Notes under the pieces: model-generated
Seen by the model: the letters and a program-made list of their open reading frames with translations, nothing else
The model's database searches: none
Told to the model about the DNA's origin: nothing
Program-made: the position numbers and the translations under genes
In this document: positions 35,343 through 44,566 of the stretch, one piece after another
Position numbering within the stretch: position 1 is the first letter of the stretch
Layout of the letters: every line of letters starts with the position of its first letter
DNA from: Lachnoclostridium sp. An181
Lineage (GTDB): Bacteria > Bacillota > Clostridia > Lachnospirales > Lachnospiraceae
NCBI RefSeq assembly: GCF_002160325.1
Contig: NZ_NFKJ01000014.1
Span: forward strand, 1 to 64,000
Length of the DNA: 64,000 nt
Reading direction: 5' to 3'

Positions 35343-37991
35343 CTATTTCTGCAGCTGTGCAAGTCTTTCTTTGACTTGATTCATCATCTGTGTGTAAGTC
35401 TCCAATTTCTCTTTTTCTTCCTTAATTTTTGTTTCCGGTGCTTTACTCATAAATTTCTCATTACTCAACATTCCATTTACACGTGCAAGTTCTTTTACAA
35501 GTCTTGCCTCTTCTTTTTTCAGTCGCTCAATCTCCTGTTCAAAGTCGATAAGCTCTTCCAAAGGCACATACACAGTAGCATCAGGAACGACAATGGATAC
35601 CGCATCCTCGGAAATTCCATCTTTGTTTTCCTTAACCTCCATGCCAGATGCACTCATCAGTCCACAAGCGGATTCCTTCACACTCTCCAAACCTGCTCCA
35701 AGCTCTTTGTCAGCACACACCACATATACATTTGCTTTTCTGCTCGGCGGCACATTCATCTCAGCGCGCGCATTTCGAACTCCTCTGATGACTTCTTTCA
35801 TATGATCCATGATCGTCTCCGCCTCTTCATAATGGCAGGACTCCTCGTATACCGGCCATGTGGACATCATCAAAGATTCTTCCTCCGGCACAAGCGCTCC
35901 ATAAATCTCCTCTGTCACAAACGGCATGAACGGGTGAAGCAGTTTCAGTGCATCCGCCAATACTGTCTTCAATGTGTAAAGCGCTGCATTTGCCGCTGCC
36001 GGATTTTCATCTGAATGGTAGATTGGATATTTTGCCAACTCAATATACCAGTCACAGAATTCATCCCAAATAAAGTCATATACTTTCTGAACCGCAATTC
36101 CAAGTTCGAATTTATCCATGTTTTCGGTCACTTCTTTTGTCAGGGTATTCACCTTGGAAGTGATCCATTTATCCACTGAAGAAAGCTCCTCTTCCAGCGG
36201 CTTTCTGATCTTTCTGCCCTCCATATTCATCATGATAAATCTGGATGCATTCCACACTTTGTTTGCAAAGTTTCTGCTGTTTTCCACTCTTTCTTCGTAG
36301 AAACGCATATCATTTCCCGGCGCATTTCCGGTCACGATCGTAAGACGCAGCGCATCTGCTCCGTATTTATCAATGACTTCCAGAGGATCGATGCCATTTC
36401 CCAAAGACTTGCTCATCTTTCTTCCCTGGGAATCTCTGATAAGTCCGTGGATAAATACTGTATGGAACGGGGATTTTCCTGTGTGGGCATATCCGGAAAA
36501 TACCATACGGATCACCCAGAAGAAAATGATATCGTATCCTGTCACAAGCACATCCGTTGGATAGAAATAATCGTAATCCTCTGTCTTTTCCGGCCATCCA
36601 AGCGTGGAGAACGGCCACAGAGCGGAGCTGAACCATGTATCCAGCGTATCCTCATCCTGTGTAAAGTGTTCGCATCCACAGTGAGGGCATTTCTTTGGCA
36701 TTTCTCTGGCCACTACAAACTCACCGCACTCGTCACAGTAGTAAGCAGGGATTCTGTGTCCCCACCAAATCTGTCTGGAAATACACCAGTCTCTGATATT
36801 CTCCAGCCAGTGCAGGTAAATCTTATTGAACCGCTCCGGCACAAATCTCAATTCACCTTTCTCCAATGCCTCAATCGCAGGTTTTGCCAGCTCTTCCATC
36901 TTGACAAACCACTGCTGCTTGATAAGAGGCTCTACTGTCGTCCCGCATCTGTCGTGCGTTCCTACATTGTGAGAGTAGTCTTCTACTTTTACAAGATAGC
37001 CCTGCTCCTCTAAGTCTTTTACCATCTCTTTTCTTGCTTCGTATCTGTCCATGCCTGCATACTTTCCGCCAAGCTCATTGATGGTCGCATCATCGTTCAT
37101 GATGTTGATCTCAGGCAGGTTATGTCGTTTCCCAATCTCAAAGTCATTCGGGTCGTGGGCCGGGGTTACCTTCATGGCTCCAGTTCCAAACTCTTTATCC
37201 ACATAAGCGTCCGCGATGATCGGGATCTCTTTGTTTACAAGCGGCAGAAGAGCCATCTTTCCGACAATGTCCTTGTATCTTTCATCGTCCGGATGAACAA
37301 CGATCGCAGTATCTCCAAGCATGGTTTCCGGTCTTGTTGTTGCGATCACAAGGTAACGGTCTGTTCCCACCACCGGATATTTGATATGCCAGAAATGTCC
37401 TGCCTGCTCCTCGTGTTCCACCTCCGCATCAGAAAGGGACGTTTTGCACACCGGACACCAGTTGATGATTCTGGATCCTTTGTAAATATATCCTTTCTCA
37501 TACAGACGGATGAAGACTTCCTCCACTGCTTTGGAACATCCCTCGTCCATTGTAAAACGTTCTCTGTCCCAATCACAGGATACACCCAGCTTTTTGAGCT
37601 GTGCCTCAATAGTGCCTGCATACTCTTCCTTCCACTGCCATGTTCTTTCCAGGAATCCTTCCCTTCCCAGCTCTTTTTTGTCAATGCCCTCTTCTTTGAG
37701 CTGGTTTGTCACCTTTACTTCCGTGGAAATAGCTGCGTGGTCTGTCCCCGGGATCCACAAAGCATTATAGCCCTGCATTCTTTTATAGCGGATCAGAATA
37801 TCCTGCAGCGTATTGTCAAATGCATGCCCCATATGCAGTTTGCCCGTAATATTCGGTGGAGGCATCACGGTTGTAAACGGTTTTTTGCTCCTGTCCACTT
37901 CAGCGTGAAAATATTTCTTCTCACACCATTTTTCATATAATTTTGGTTCAATCTCTTTTGGATTGTACGTTTTTTCCAAATGTCTGCTCAT
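35343..37991 (-). CDS. valS: Valyl-tRNA synthetase
   Basis: The 882-aa class Ia synthetase charges tRNA-Val. HIGH motif at 53-56 (KLHMGHAF), KMSKS near residue 527 ([11 protein letters not shown]), and an editing domain in the first half ([12 protein letters not shown]). A Zn-type Cys cluster is visible ([20 protein letters not shown]). The C-terminal coiled coil ([18 protein letters not shown]) is typical. It is controlled by the T-box leader directly upstream and starts after AAGGAGG. Confidence 0.98.
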   Translation of the reverse strand: MSRHLEKTYNPKEIEPKLYEKWCEKKYFHAEVDRSKKPFTTVMPPPNITGKLHMGHAFDNTLQDILIRYKRMQGYNALWIPGTDHAAISTEVKVTNQLKEEGIDKKELGREGFLERTWQWKEEYAGTIEAQLKKLGVSCDWDRERFTMDEGCSKAVEEVFIRLYEKGYIYKGSRIINWCPVCKTSLSDAEVEHEEQAGHFWHIKYPVVGTDRYLVIATTRPETMLGDTAIVVHPDDERYKDIVGKMALLPLVNKEIPIIADAYVDKEFGTGAMKVTPAHDPNDFEIGKRHNLPEINIMNDDATINELGGKYAGMDRYEARKEMVKDLEEQGYLVKVEDYSHNVGTHDRCGTTVEPLIKQQWFVKMEELAKPAIEALEKGELRFVPERFNKIYLHWLENIRDWCISRQIWWGHRIPAYYCDECGEFVVAREMPKKCPHCGCEHFTQDEDTLDTWFSSALWPFSTLGWPEKTEDYDYFYPTDVLVTGYDIIFFWVIRMVFSGYAHTGKSPFHTVFIHGLIRDSQGRKMSKSLGNGIDPLEVIDKYGADALRLTIVTGNAPGNDMRFYEERVENSRNFANKVWNASRFIMMNMEGRKIRKPLEEELSSVDKWITSKVNTLTKEVTENMDKFELGIAVQKVYDFIWDEFCDWYIELAKYPIYHSDENPAAANAALYTLKTVLADALKLLHPFMPFVTEEIYGALVPEEESLMMSTWPVYEESCHYEEAETIMDHMKEVIRGVRNARAEMNVPPSRKANVYVVCADKELGAGLESVKESACGLMSASGMEVKENKDGISEDAVSIVVPDATVYVPLEELIDFEQEIERLKKEEARLVKELARVNGMLSNEKFMSKAPETKIKEEKEKLETYTQMMNQVKERLAQLQK

Positions 37992-38057
37992 GGCATCCTC
38001 CTTATATTTTTCCTCATAAAGTACACTTTTTAGGCGGACTTGAAAGAATTTTCTGAA

Positions 38058-38346
38058 ATAAAAAGCCCTTTACATCACTGTAAAGGGCGAATCTTCCGCG
38101 GTACCACCTTTATTATATAGAAACAAAATTTCCATACTTCTCTATGGTCCGTTAACGGGAACCATCCGTGACATCTTACTTTCCTTGTAACACATGGACT
38201 TTTCAGACATCCGGCTCCAAAGCTACCTTCCGCCCAACCTGCTTGCAGCCACCTTTCAGCCAGGGATGGCATTCTCTTTCAAGGGTTTACAACGTACTCC
38301 TCTTTTTCATCGCCTTATACCATAAATGTTAAACAAATGTTAACTA
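38058..38346 (-). ncRNA. T-box leader controlling valS
   Basis: On the minus strand the leader shows the opening GATGAAAAAGAGGAGTA, a Stem I with GAATGCC...GGCTGAAAGGTGGC, and the T-box GGTGGTACCGCGG at 38096-38108. It ends in the terminator GCCCTTTACA/TGTAAAGGGC (38065-38088) with a following TTTTT. A plausible specifier codon is GTA (Val) at 38224-38226 in GAAGGTAGC. Uncharged tRNA-Val would stabilise the antiterminator and allow valS transcription. Confidence 0.92.
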
Positions 38347-38351
38347 ATGAT

Positions 38352-38380
38352 AGTTTATTCTCCGGTTTTCTCTTTGTCAA
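38352..38380 (-). promoter_or_regulatory. Promoter of the T-box-valS transcript
   Basis: TTGACA (38375-38380), 17 bases, TAAACT (38352-38357) on the minus strand. The start site near 38346 precedes the first T-box stem. Confidence 0.82.
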
Positions 38381-38416
38381 GGAAATTAAATAATCTTTAT
38401 AAATCCTTAAGGAAAT

Positions 38417-38656
38417 CTATAGAGCCTCCTCATCAAACTCCACGACCACCTCAAATCCTCTTGGCGTATCCTTCACCTCATACACAGTCCCCTCACTGTT
38501 TTTTATCCTCTGATGACTCCTGAAGATTCCTGACATGGCCACGGATGGCTCGATCACATAGCTGTACAGTGTGCCGTTTGCCCTCTCCGTAATCTGAACA
38601 TGATCGCCCTTTTTCACAAGTCCCGGACGCTCCATTCTGAATTCCTCGTAACGCAT
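38417..38656 (-). CDS. Small hypothetical protein, SH3-like
   Basis: The 79-aa soluble protein has a beta-rich pattern (GLVKKGDHVQITER, NSEGTVYEVKDT, FEVVVEFDEEAL) suggesting a small barrel. AAGGAG precedes the ATG and the gene follows ansA by 21 bases, so both probably share one transcript. No family is recognised. Confidence 0.75.
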   Translation of the reverse strand: MRYEEFRMERPGLVKKGDHVQITERANGTLYSYVIEPSVAMSGIFRSHQRIKNSEGTVYEVKDTPRGFEVVVEFDEEAL

Positions 38657-38677
38657 TCTGACTCCTTCTTTCTCTAC

Positions 38678-39697
38678 CTAATTTGCACGTTTATATTTTG
38701 TGAATAAAATATCATGATTCACCATTGTGTAGAACATTTCTTTCATCTTTTCGTAAGACAACCCGGGAATCCCCATCAGCCACATCATCTTTGTGATCAC
38801 GGCCTCCAATGTCATGTCGTAGGATTCCATCATGTCAAAATCCTGTTTTACTTTCTTTCCCACTTCATAGACTGTCATGTTGCTTCCTTCATTGGCAACC
38901 TGTGTGGCCATCACCACGACTTTTCCTTTTTCCCTCCAGGCATCCATCTGTTCATAAAACTCCTCGGTAATGCTTTCTGGTATTCCCCCCACTCCGAAAC
39001 TTTCTATGACAATACAGTCATAGTGCTCAAACAAATAGGACAGCATGTGCGCCCGCATTCCCGGGATCATCTTCAAAACAAACACGCTCTCCTTCATGTC
39101 TTTATAAAAACGCACGGGTTCCCTGTATGGAATAACCGGAATATAGCGGATGATATGTCCGTCCTGGATCACAGCCGGATATGGAAAATTAATGCTGGAA
39201 AATGCATTGTAGCTTTTTGCCCGATCTTTCTTTGCTCTTGTCCCCACGATCACTTTCCCGTCAAACACAATGTTCACATCCTGAGATTCATCGTCCGCAG
39301 CGTAGATAAAGCTGTCCAAAAGATTTGTCTTTGCATCTGTCACATCCATATTGATCGGTTTCTGTGCCCCTGTGATCACGATCGGTTTTGAGGAATACTG
39401 GATCATATAGGACAATGCCGCAGCTGTGTACGCTAACGTATCCGTACCGTGACAGATTACGAATCCTCCGTAGTCCTTATAATTCTCCTCAATTGTCCGC
39501 ACCATCAGTTTCCAGTGCTTTGGGGTCACATTTGTACTGTCAATATTACAGATCTGAATGGCATCCACCTCGCAAACATCTTTCACCTGCGGAATATAAG
39601 ATAACACATCCTCTGAGGATAACCCTGGAGCCAGGCCCTTATCTGTCTGCCTGCACGCAATGGTCCCTCCTGTACCAATCATCAAAATCCGTTTCAT
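38678..39697 (-). CDS. ansA: L-asparaginase, type I (cytoplasmic)
   Basis: The 339-aa enzyme hydrolyses asparagine to aspartate and ammonia. The first catalytic Thr is in TGGTIA (Thr12), the second with its Asp in HGTDTLAYT (Thr85, Asp86); Ser54 and Lys-containing SKPIVITGAQKP complete the site. There is no signal peptide, as in cytoplasmic AnsA enzymes. AAGGAG precedes the ATG. Its promoter overlaps that of the divergent ABC-F leader. Confidence 0.95.
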   Translation of the reverse strand: MKRILMIGTGGTIACRQTDKGLAPGLSSEDVLSYIPQVKDVCEVDAIQICNIDSTNVTPKHWKLMVRTIEENYKDYGGFVICHGTDTLAYTAAALSYMIQYSSKPIVITGAQKPINMDVTDAKTNLLDSFIYAADDESQDVNIVFDGKVIVGTRAKKDRAKSYNAFSSINFPYPAVIQDGHIIRYIPVIPYREPVRFYKDMKESVFVLKMIPGMRAHMLSYLFEHYDCIVIESFGVGGIPESITEEFYEQMDAWREKGKVVVMATQVANEGSNMTVYEVGKKVKQDFDMMESYDMTLEAVITKMMWLMGIPGLSYEKMKEMFYTMVNHDILFTKYKRAN

Positions 39698-39729
39698 ACT
39701 TATCTCCTTCTTCCTGTACTCTGCATCTT

Positions 39730-39758
39730 AGTATATCATTAACCATTGCATTTTACAA
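39730..39758 (-). promoter_or_regulatory. Promoter of ansA
   Basis: TTGTAA (39753-39758), 17 bases, TATACT (39730-39735) on the minus strand. Its -35 box lies inside the -35/-10 spacer of the divergent ABC-F promoter, so polymerase binding on one should exclude the other. Confidence 0.7.
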
Positions 39759-39774
39759 AACTTTGTGATACACT
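39746..39774 (+). promoter_or_regulatory. Promoter of the ABC-F leader transcript
   Basis: TTGCAT (39746-39751), 17 bases, TACACT (39769-39774) on the plus strand. Transcription should start near 39781, giving a 250-base leader that contains the leader peptide and attenuator. Confidence 0.7.
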
Positions 39775-39809
39775 ACATGCGAATTATGAAACAGATTGGA
39801 GATGAAAGG

Positions 39810-39830
39810 ATGTATACAATTTCCTGCTAA
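39810..39830 (+). CDS. Leader peptide MYTISC
   Basis: A six-codon open frame (ATG TAT ACA ATT TCC TGC TAA) is preceded by TTGGAG at correct spacing. Its own bases (39810-39827) are complementary to 39895-39910, so a ribosome on this peptide would prevent that pairing. It is the expected sensing element for antibiotic-stalled ribosomes. Confidence 0.7.
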   Translation: MYTISC

Positions 39831-39991
39831 TTTTTATGGCACAATCAAAACAGACGGATTCCTCTTTTGACAAAAGAGCTGTTTTATTGTGCCCGCAGGA
39901 AAGTATACATTCCAGGATTCTTTTGAGAAGGGCATAGCATGCTCTCCAAATGGACTGCCAGAATACTTTTCTGCGGTCCATTTTTATTTTT
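39810..39991 (+). promoter_or_regulatory. Ribosome-mediated attenuator of the ABC-F gene
   Basis: Segment 1 (39810-39827) pairs with segment 2, GCAGGAAAGTATACAT (39895-39910). Inside that stem GGCACAAT/ATTGTGCC (39838-39845, 39886-39893) forms a further stem. Segment 2 can instead pair over 12 bp, one of them G-U, with segment 3, ATACTTTTCTGC (39963-39974). Segment 3 is part of the terminator AAATGGAC...GTCCATTT (39948-39983) followed by TTTTTATTTTT. A ribosome stalled on the leader peptide would free segment 2 to break the terminator. Confidence 0.8.
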
Positions 39992-40030
39992 GAAAATAAT
40001 GTTAATGATTGAAAAATGGGAGGGATTCTA

Positions 40031-41512
40031 TTGTCTATGATACAAATTTCAAATTTATCGTTTTCCTATGAGACAAGCGGGGACTCTATTTTTGACCATG
40101 TGTCCCTTTGTCTCCACACAGACTGGAAACTTGGCCTGATCGGCCGCAACGGACGGGGAAAAACTACACTTTTTCGCCTTCTTCTCGGAGAATTTCCCTA
40201 CAGTGGCACCCTTTCTTCATCCGTGGAATTTTCCTATTTTCCGTATGAGGTGCCTGACAAGACAAAATATACGTATGAGATCATTGAACAGATCTACCCT
40301 GACTACGAACACTGGCGTCTTGTGAAAGAATTTCATCTTCTGCATCTTTCGGAAAATGTGCTGTACCGAACCTTTGAAATGCTTAGTTTTGGAGAGCAGA
40401 CTAAGGTTTTGCTCGCCATCTTATTTTTGCGGGAAAACCGTTTTCTCCTGATCGATGAACCAACCAATCATCTGGATGAGGAGGCCCGAGAGTTGATCGC
40501 CAGGTATCTGAATACGAAAAAAGGATTTATACTCGTATCCCATGACAGAAAATTTCTCGACACCTGTATTGATCATGTCCTTTACATCAACAAAAAGACC
40601 ATCGGCATCCAGCAGGGAAATTTTTCTTCCTGGTATGAAAACAAACTCAAACATGAACAATTTGAGACTGCCGAAAACGCAAAACTCAAAAAAGAGATCA
40701 GGCACTTAAAAGAGGCTGCCACCAGAACAGCCGGATGGTCTAATGAGGTGGAGAAGACAAAATATGCCACCCAAAATGGCGGGCTGCGCCCTGACAGGGG
40801 ATACATCGGACACAAAGCGGCCAAAATGATGAAACGTTCCAAGTCCATTGAAAAACGCCGGCAAACTGCATACGAAGAAAAGGCTGCTCTTTTTCAGGAT
40901 TTAGAAAGTGCGGATGACCTGAAACTTTCGCCTCTGATCTTTCACCATGAAAGGCTGCTGTCCCTTGTGGATGTCTCCCTTTCCTACGGAAAACATACTG
41001 TGCTGGAGCATTTCTTTTTGGAGCTTAACAAAGGAGAGCGCGTCTGCCTTGACGGGCCAAATGGCTGCGGAAAATCCACGGTGTTCCGCCTTATCTTAAA
41101 AGACCTTGTTCCGTCTTTTGGATGTGTGACCACTGCCGGCGGACTTAAGATTTCCTATGTGCCGCAAAATGCAGACTTCTTAATGGGACCCTTAAAGGAC
41201 TATGCCGCGGATTGTGGAATTGACATCAGCCTCTTTTTCACCATTCTCAGAAAACTTGGTTTTGCCCGCTCACAGTTTGAAAAACAGATGGAACAGTTCA
41301 GCGCAGGGCAAAAGAAAAAAGTGCTGCTCGCAAAAAGTCTTTGCGAATCAGCACATCTTTACCTGTGGGATGAGCCACTTAATTATCTTGATATTTTTTC
41401 CAGGATCCAGCTTGAAGAACTGCTGGTCAAATATGAACCCACACTGCTTTTCATTGAACATGACAGCTATTTTCAGGAAAAAATCGCGACAAGGATCATT
41501 TCTTTTTCATAG
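40031..41512 (+). CDS. Lsa-type ABC-F ribosomal protection protein
   Basis: The protein is about 493 aa with two ABC domains and no membrane part. The first has Walker A GRNGRGKTT, signature LSFGEQTK and DEPTNHLD. The second has GPNGCGKST, FSAGQKKK and WDEPLNYLD. The linker contains GLRPDRGYIGHKAAKMMKRS, the hallmark of the Lsa/CplR group that displaces lincosamides, pleuromutilins and streptogramin A from ribosomes. TTG at 40031 (GGGAGGG six bases before) yields the family start MSMIQISNL; ATG at 40037 is the alternative. Resistance is inferred from family and regulation, not shown. Confidence 0.9.
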   Translation: MSMIQISNLSFSYETSGDSIFDHVSLCLHTDWKLGLIGRNGRGKTTLFRLLLGEFPYSGTLSSSVEFSYFPYEVPDKTKYTYEIIEQIYPDYEHWRLVKEFHLLHLSENVLYRTFEMLSFGEQTKVLLAILFLRENRFLLIDEPTNHLDEEARELIARYLNTKKGFILVSHDRKFLDTCIDHVLYINKKTIGIQQGNFSSWYENKLKHEQFETAENAKLKKEIRHLKEAATRTAGWSNEVEKTKYATQNGGLRPDRGYIGHKAAKMMKRSKSIEKRRQTAYEEKAALFQDLESADDLKLSPLIFHHERLLSLVDVSLSYGKHTVLEHFFLELNKGERVCLDGPNGCGKSTVFRLILKDLVPSFGCVTTAGGLKISYVPQNADFLMGPLKDYAADCGIDISLFFTILRKLGFARSQFEKQMEQFSAGQKKKVLLAKSLCESAHLYLWDEPLNYLDIFSRIQLEELLVKYEPTLLFIEHDSYFQEKIATRIISFS

Positions 41513-42311
41513 CCTTAAGCTGGTAGGATTTTACTCTTACTGTGTTTGTGTCATTCTCCCGAACATTGACGCTCCATTCCTTCATATCCGTGGAGTGCAG
41601 ATCATTATCTGCACTCCAATATTTCCAAGGGAAATAGTAATCTGTAGTGCCGTAGGTGGAGATATCCAGCATATACATACCGCGCTCCATCTCACACCAC
41701 ATCACGCAGGAGTCCTGAGGTTTGCCTATGCGTTTCCAGAATGGAATCTTATACCCACTCCACGCGCATTTTTTGATGGTGTCCCCAAGGCGGTAGGATG
41801 ACGTACAGTAATGGTATAATCCATGCTGCTCTTTAAACAAATGTTCCGGACGGCTGTCCACCTTAATTTCATCCTGATACCGGAATGTCCGATTGATACC
41901 GAGCAGCTCGTTGAGCGCCGGCGCAAACAACGCCCATGTGGTACGGTTGAAAGCAAAATCTATACACTGCAGTGCTCCGTCTTTCCATACGAACATATCA
42001 ATCCTGCTATACAGAAGTTCTGTCACATGAGCAATATAGACTACCATCTCCCGCGTCAGACTGTATTTTTGTATTCCAGATGCCGCTAAATCCTTTAGGA
42101 TCAACACCTCTCCATCTCTGACACAGAGTAAATATTCATAATACGATTTTCGGTACGGGAGTTTGGGAACTTTCACGATATAGTCCCTACTTCCCTCTTC
42201 CTTCCATCCTGACAGGAATTCCCTGTATTTTTCCGGAATATCCTCTTTTTTTTCCAACTCCAACGGCCAGTCATTCAATGTCGGAGTGTGATTGATCCTA
42301 AGCCAGCTCAT
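41496..42311 (-). CDS. Hypothetical protein, 271 aa
   Basis: This soluble protein has no signal peptide and is rich in Trp, Tyr and charged residues. Notable segments are LPYRKSYYEYLLCVRDGEVLILKDL, split around a beta hairpin, and a Trp-rich end (YYFPWKYWSADNDLH). The C-terminal coding end overlaps the convergent ABC-F gene by 17 bases. GGAAG precedes the ATG and the gene follows ptsI by 24 bases on the other side, facing away. No family is recognised and no catalytic motif stands out. Confidence 0.75.
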   Translation of the reverse strand: MSWLRINHTPTLNDWPLELEKKEDIPEKYREFLSGWKEEGSRDYIVKVPKLPYRKSYYEYLLCVRDGEVLILKDLAASGIQKYSLTREMVVYIAHVTELLYSRIDMFVWKDGALQCIDFAFNRTTWALFAPALNELLGINRTFRYQDEIKVDSRPEHLFKEQHGLYHYCTSSYRLGDTIKKCAWSGYKIPFWKRIGKPQDSCVMWCEMERGMYMLDISTYGTTDYYFPWKYWSADNDLHSTDMKEWSVNVRENDTNTVRVKSYQLKAMKKK

Positions 42312-42335
42312 CTTTCATCTTCCTTTCCTTAAATC

Positions 42336-43949
42336 TTACTCCATTTCGCGGATAATTTTTCGGATTGGCAAGATAAATGTCGGAGAAACAGAGAGTTCAT
42401 CCACTCCCATCTCCACAAACCGTTTTGTCAATGTCATATCCGCGCCGAGTTCGCCGCAGATTCCTGCCCAGATTCCTGCTTTGTGGGCATTATCCACAAC
42501 CATCTGAATCATGCGCAACACTGCTTCATGGTGAGAATCATAGAAATCATCCAATTTTGCATTCTGCCTGTCAATCGCCAGCGTGTACTGGGTCAAATCG
42601 TTTGTTCCGATACTGAAGAAGTCCACTTCTTTTGCCAGTTCTTCGCTGATCATGACGGCTGCAGGTGTCTCGATCATGATCCCCTGCTCGACATCCTTAA
42701 ACGGAATCCCTTCTTCTTTCAGTTCCGCTTTCACCTGATCCACGATTTCTTTTATCTTCTTCACTTCACTCACTGAGATGATCATCGGGTACATCACAGA
42801 AATCGTACCATATACACTTGCTCTGAGAAGCGCGCGCAGCTGTGTGCGGAAAATTTCCGGCTGTGTCAGGCAGATACGGATTGCACGATAACCCATAGCC
42901 GGGTTTTCTTCATGTTCCATATTAAAGTAATCCACCTGTTTATCTGCACCGATATCCAATGTTCGAATAATTACCTTCTTTCCCGCCATGTTCTGGGCAA
43001 CGGTCTTGTAAATCTGGAACTGTTCTTCCTCTGTCGGAAATGTATCTTTCTCCAGATAGATAAATTCACTTCTGAAAAGTCCGATTCCGCCGGCATCATT
43101 TTGGAGGACAGACGCAACATCGGAGAGATTACCAATATTTGCATACAGGTTCATCTTGCGTCCGCTCTTTGTCTCAGTCGGTTTTCCTTTGAGTTCTTTG
43201 AGCATTGCTCTCTGTTTTAATTCCTCTTCTTTTTCCGCACGGTATTTTTCCAATGTCTCCTCGTCCGGATCGATCAAAAGACAGCCCTTCTTGCCGTCCA
43301 CGATTGCCATTTTTCCATCCATATCTTCTGTATAATCCACATTGATCAGTGCCGGAATATTCATCGTACGCGCAAGAATTGCCGTATGTGAATTAGAGGA
43401 ACCAAACTTTGTCACAAATGCAAGCACTTTGCTCTTGTCCATCTGTACTGTTTCGCTTGGCGCCAGATCGTCCGCCACCACGATGACCGGTTCATCACTC
43501 TCCACATCGTTGTCATCTTTTCCCATCAAAATGCGGATAACACGTTCAGAGATGTCTTTTACATCCGCAGCTCTTGCCTTCATATACTCATCATCCATTG
43601 CAGAAAACATTGCAGAAAAATTATCCCCTGTGGATGCAACTGCATACTCTGCGTTTACGTTCTCCGTTTCGATCATATTGTAGATAGACTCCATATATCC
43701 ATCGTCATCCAGCATCATCTGATGTACCTCAAAAATAGCTGCTCCTGACTCGCCCACTTCCTGTACTGCTTTCTCATACAGTTTCTGCAGTTGTTCCACT
43801 GCCCTTCTTTTGGCAGCTTTTACACGCTGTTTCTCAGCCTCTACATCCTCCACTTTCCATCTGCGTATACTCTGATCCGCTTTTTTCAACACGGATATTT
43901 TTCCGATAGCAATACCGGAAAATACAACTTTACCTTCTAACATTTTCAT
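42336..43949 (-). CDS. ptsI: PTS Enzyme I
   Basis: The 537-aa enzyme takes phosphate from PEP to HPr. The phospho-His is His188 in GSSNSHTAI; the PEP-binding domain has GIGLFRSEFIYL, IRTLDIGADK and the Cys motif GICGELG. Length is slightly below the usual 570 because of a short C-terminus. It lies 197 bases after ptsH with a strong hairpin between them, which may set the ratio of the two proteins. Its 3' end continues toward the hypothetical gene at 41496. Confidence 0.96.
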   Translation of the reverse strand: MKMLEGKVVFSGIAIGKISVLKKADQSIRRWKVEDVEAEKQRVKAAKRRAVEQLQKLYEKAVQEVGESGAAIFEVHQMMLDDDGYMESIYNMIETENVNAEYAVASTGDNFSAMFSAMDDEYMKARAADVKDISERVIRILMGKDDNDVESDEPVIVVADDLAPSETVQMDKSKVLAFVTKFGSSNSHTAILARTMNIPALINVDYTEDMDGKMAIVDGKKGCLLIDPDEETLEKYRAEKEEELKQRAMLKELKGKPTETKSGRKMNLYANIGNLSDVASVLQNDAGGIGLFRSEFIYLEKDTFPTEEEQFQIYKTVAQNMAGKKVIIRTLDIGADKQVDYFNMEHEENPAMGYRAIRICLTQPEIFRTQLRALLRASVYGTISVMYPMIISVSEVKKIKEIVDQVKAELKEEGIPFKDVEQGIMIETPAAVMISEELAKEVDFFSIGTNDLTQYTLAIDRQNAKLDDFYDSHHEAVLRMIQMVVDNAHKAGIWAGICGELGADMTLTKRFVEMGVDELSVSPTFILPIRKIIREME

Positions 43950-44057
43950 ACCGAATGCCCGCCTTCCTGCGTATTTTTTCTCAACGCCAGATCACCGGAT
44001 GCTCTTCCATCCGGCGGCTATACGTCTCAATCCCTCCTGTTTAGGGATACTTAAGTG

Positions 44058-44090
44058 AAAGCCTGAATGGAGCAGCTCCATTCAGGCTTT
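44058..44090 (-). terminator. Hairpin between ptsH and ptsI
   Basis: AAAGCCTGAATGGAGC and GCTCCATTCAGGCTTT form a 16-bp stem that is perfect apart from a one-base centre. On the ptsH-ptsI (minus) strand only TTTCACTT follows, so termination is probably partial; on the plus strand TTTTATCTTT follows. It would allow more HPr than Enzyme I to be made. Confidence 0.65.
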
Positions 44091-44146
44091 TATCTTTAAC
44101 AACAATAGAAACAATTGGTTCTACTGCCTGTTACCAGTCAAATCTC

Positions 44147-44404
44147 TTACAGATTATTTTCAAAAAACGCCTTGATTACCTCTGCGTCTGCAGTTTCATT
44201 CTCACCTTCAATTGTCACAGTAACTTCATCTCCGCATTTTACAGCAAGTCCCATAATCCCAAAGATCATTTTTGCATTTCCGGATTTCTCACCTTTTTTG
44301 ATCGTCACTGTGCTTGACAGTTTTGCCACTTCTTTTACAAGCATTCCTGCCGGCCTTGCGTGAATTCCAAGTTCGTCTTTGATTACATAGTTGAATGATA
44401 CCAT
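44147..44404 (-). CDS. ptsH: PTS phosphocarrier protein HPr
   Basis: The 85-aa HPr carries phosphate from Enzyme I to the sugar-specific EII proteins. The catalytic His15 is in GIHARPAG. Position 46, the regulatory Ser phosphorylated by HPr kinase in most Firmicutes, is Met (AKMIFGIMG), so this HPr cannot receive the Ser-P mark and would not act as CcpA cofactor in that way. The gene has its own promoter and is followed by a stable hairpin before ptsI. Confidence 0.95.
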   Translation of the reverse strand: MVSFNYVIKDELGIHARPAGMLVKEVAKLSSTVTIKKGEKSGNAKMIFGIMGLAVKCGDEVTVTIEGENETADAEVIKAFFENNL

Positions 44405-44473
44405 TGTATATTCCCTCCTACACCTGAATAAATTTCATACTTTCTGTATTTTTTCTAATTTAACTTTATTTTT

Positions 44474-44502
44474 ATTATGCACAAAGTTTTGCCACTTGTC
44501 AA
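44474..44502 (-). promoter_or_regulatory. Promoter of ptsH
   Basis: TTGACA (44497-44502), 17 bases, CATAAT (44474-44479) on the minus strand. The start near 44467 leaves a leader of about 65 bases before AGGAGGG and the ATG. Confidence 0.78.
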
Positions 44503-44566
44503 ATCTTACCTTGAAGAATCGGTATTTTTTTCGTTTTAAATTTTACTACACACAAAAACAAAGCTC

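Noticed and set aside
37122-37940. Long plus-strand open frame of 272 codons
   Set aside because: It is fully antisense to valS, has no ribosome-binding site and no protein-like composition; a shadow of valS codon use.
38075-38272. Minus-strand 65-codon frame before valS
   Set aside because: It lies entirely inside the T-box leader RNA and has no ribosome-binding site.
38714-39391. Plus-strand open frame of 225 codons
   Set aside because: Antisense to ansA, rich in His/Phe/Cys as expected from reversed codons, and without a start site.
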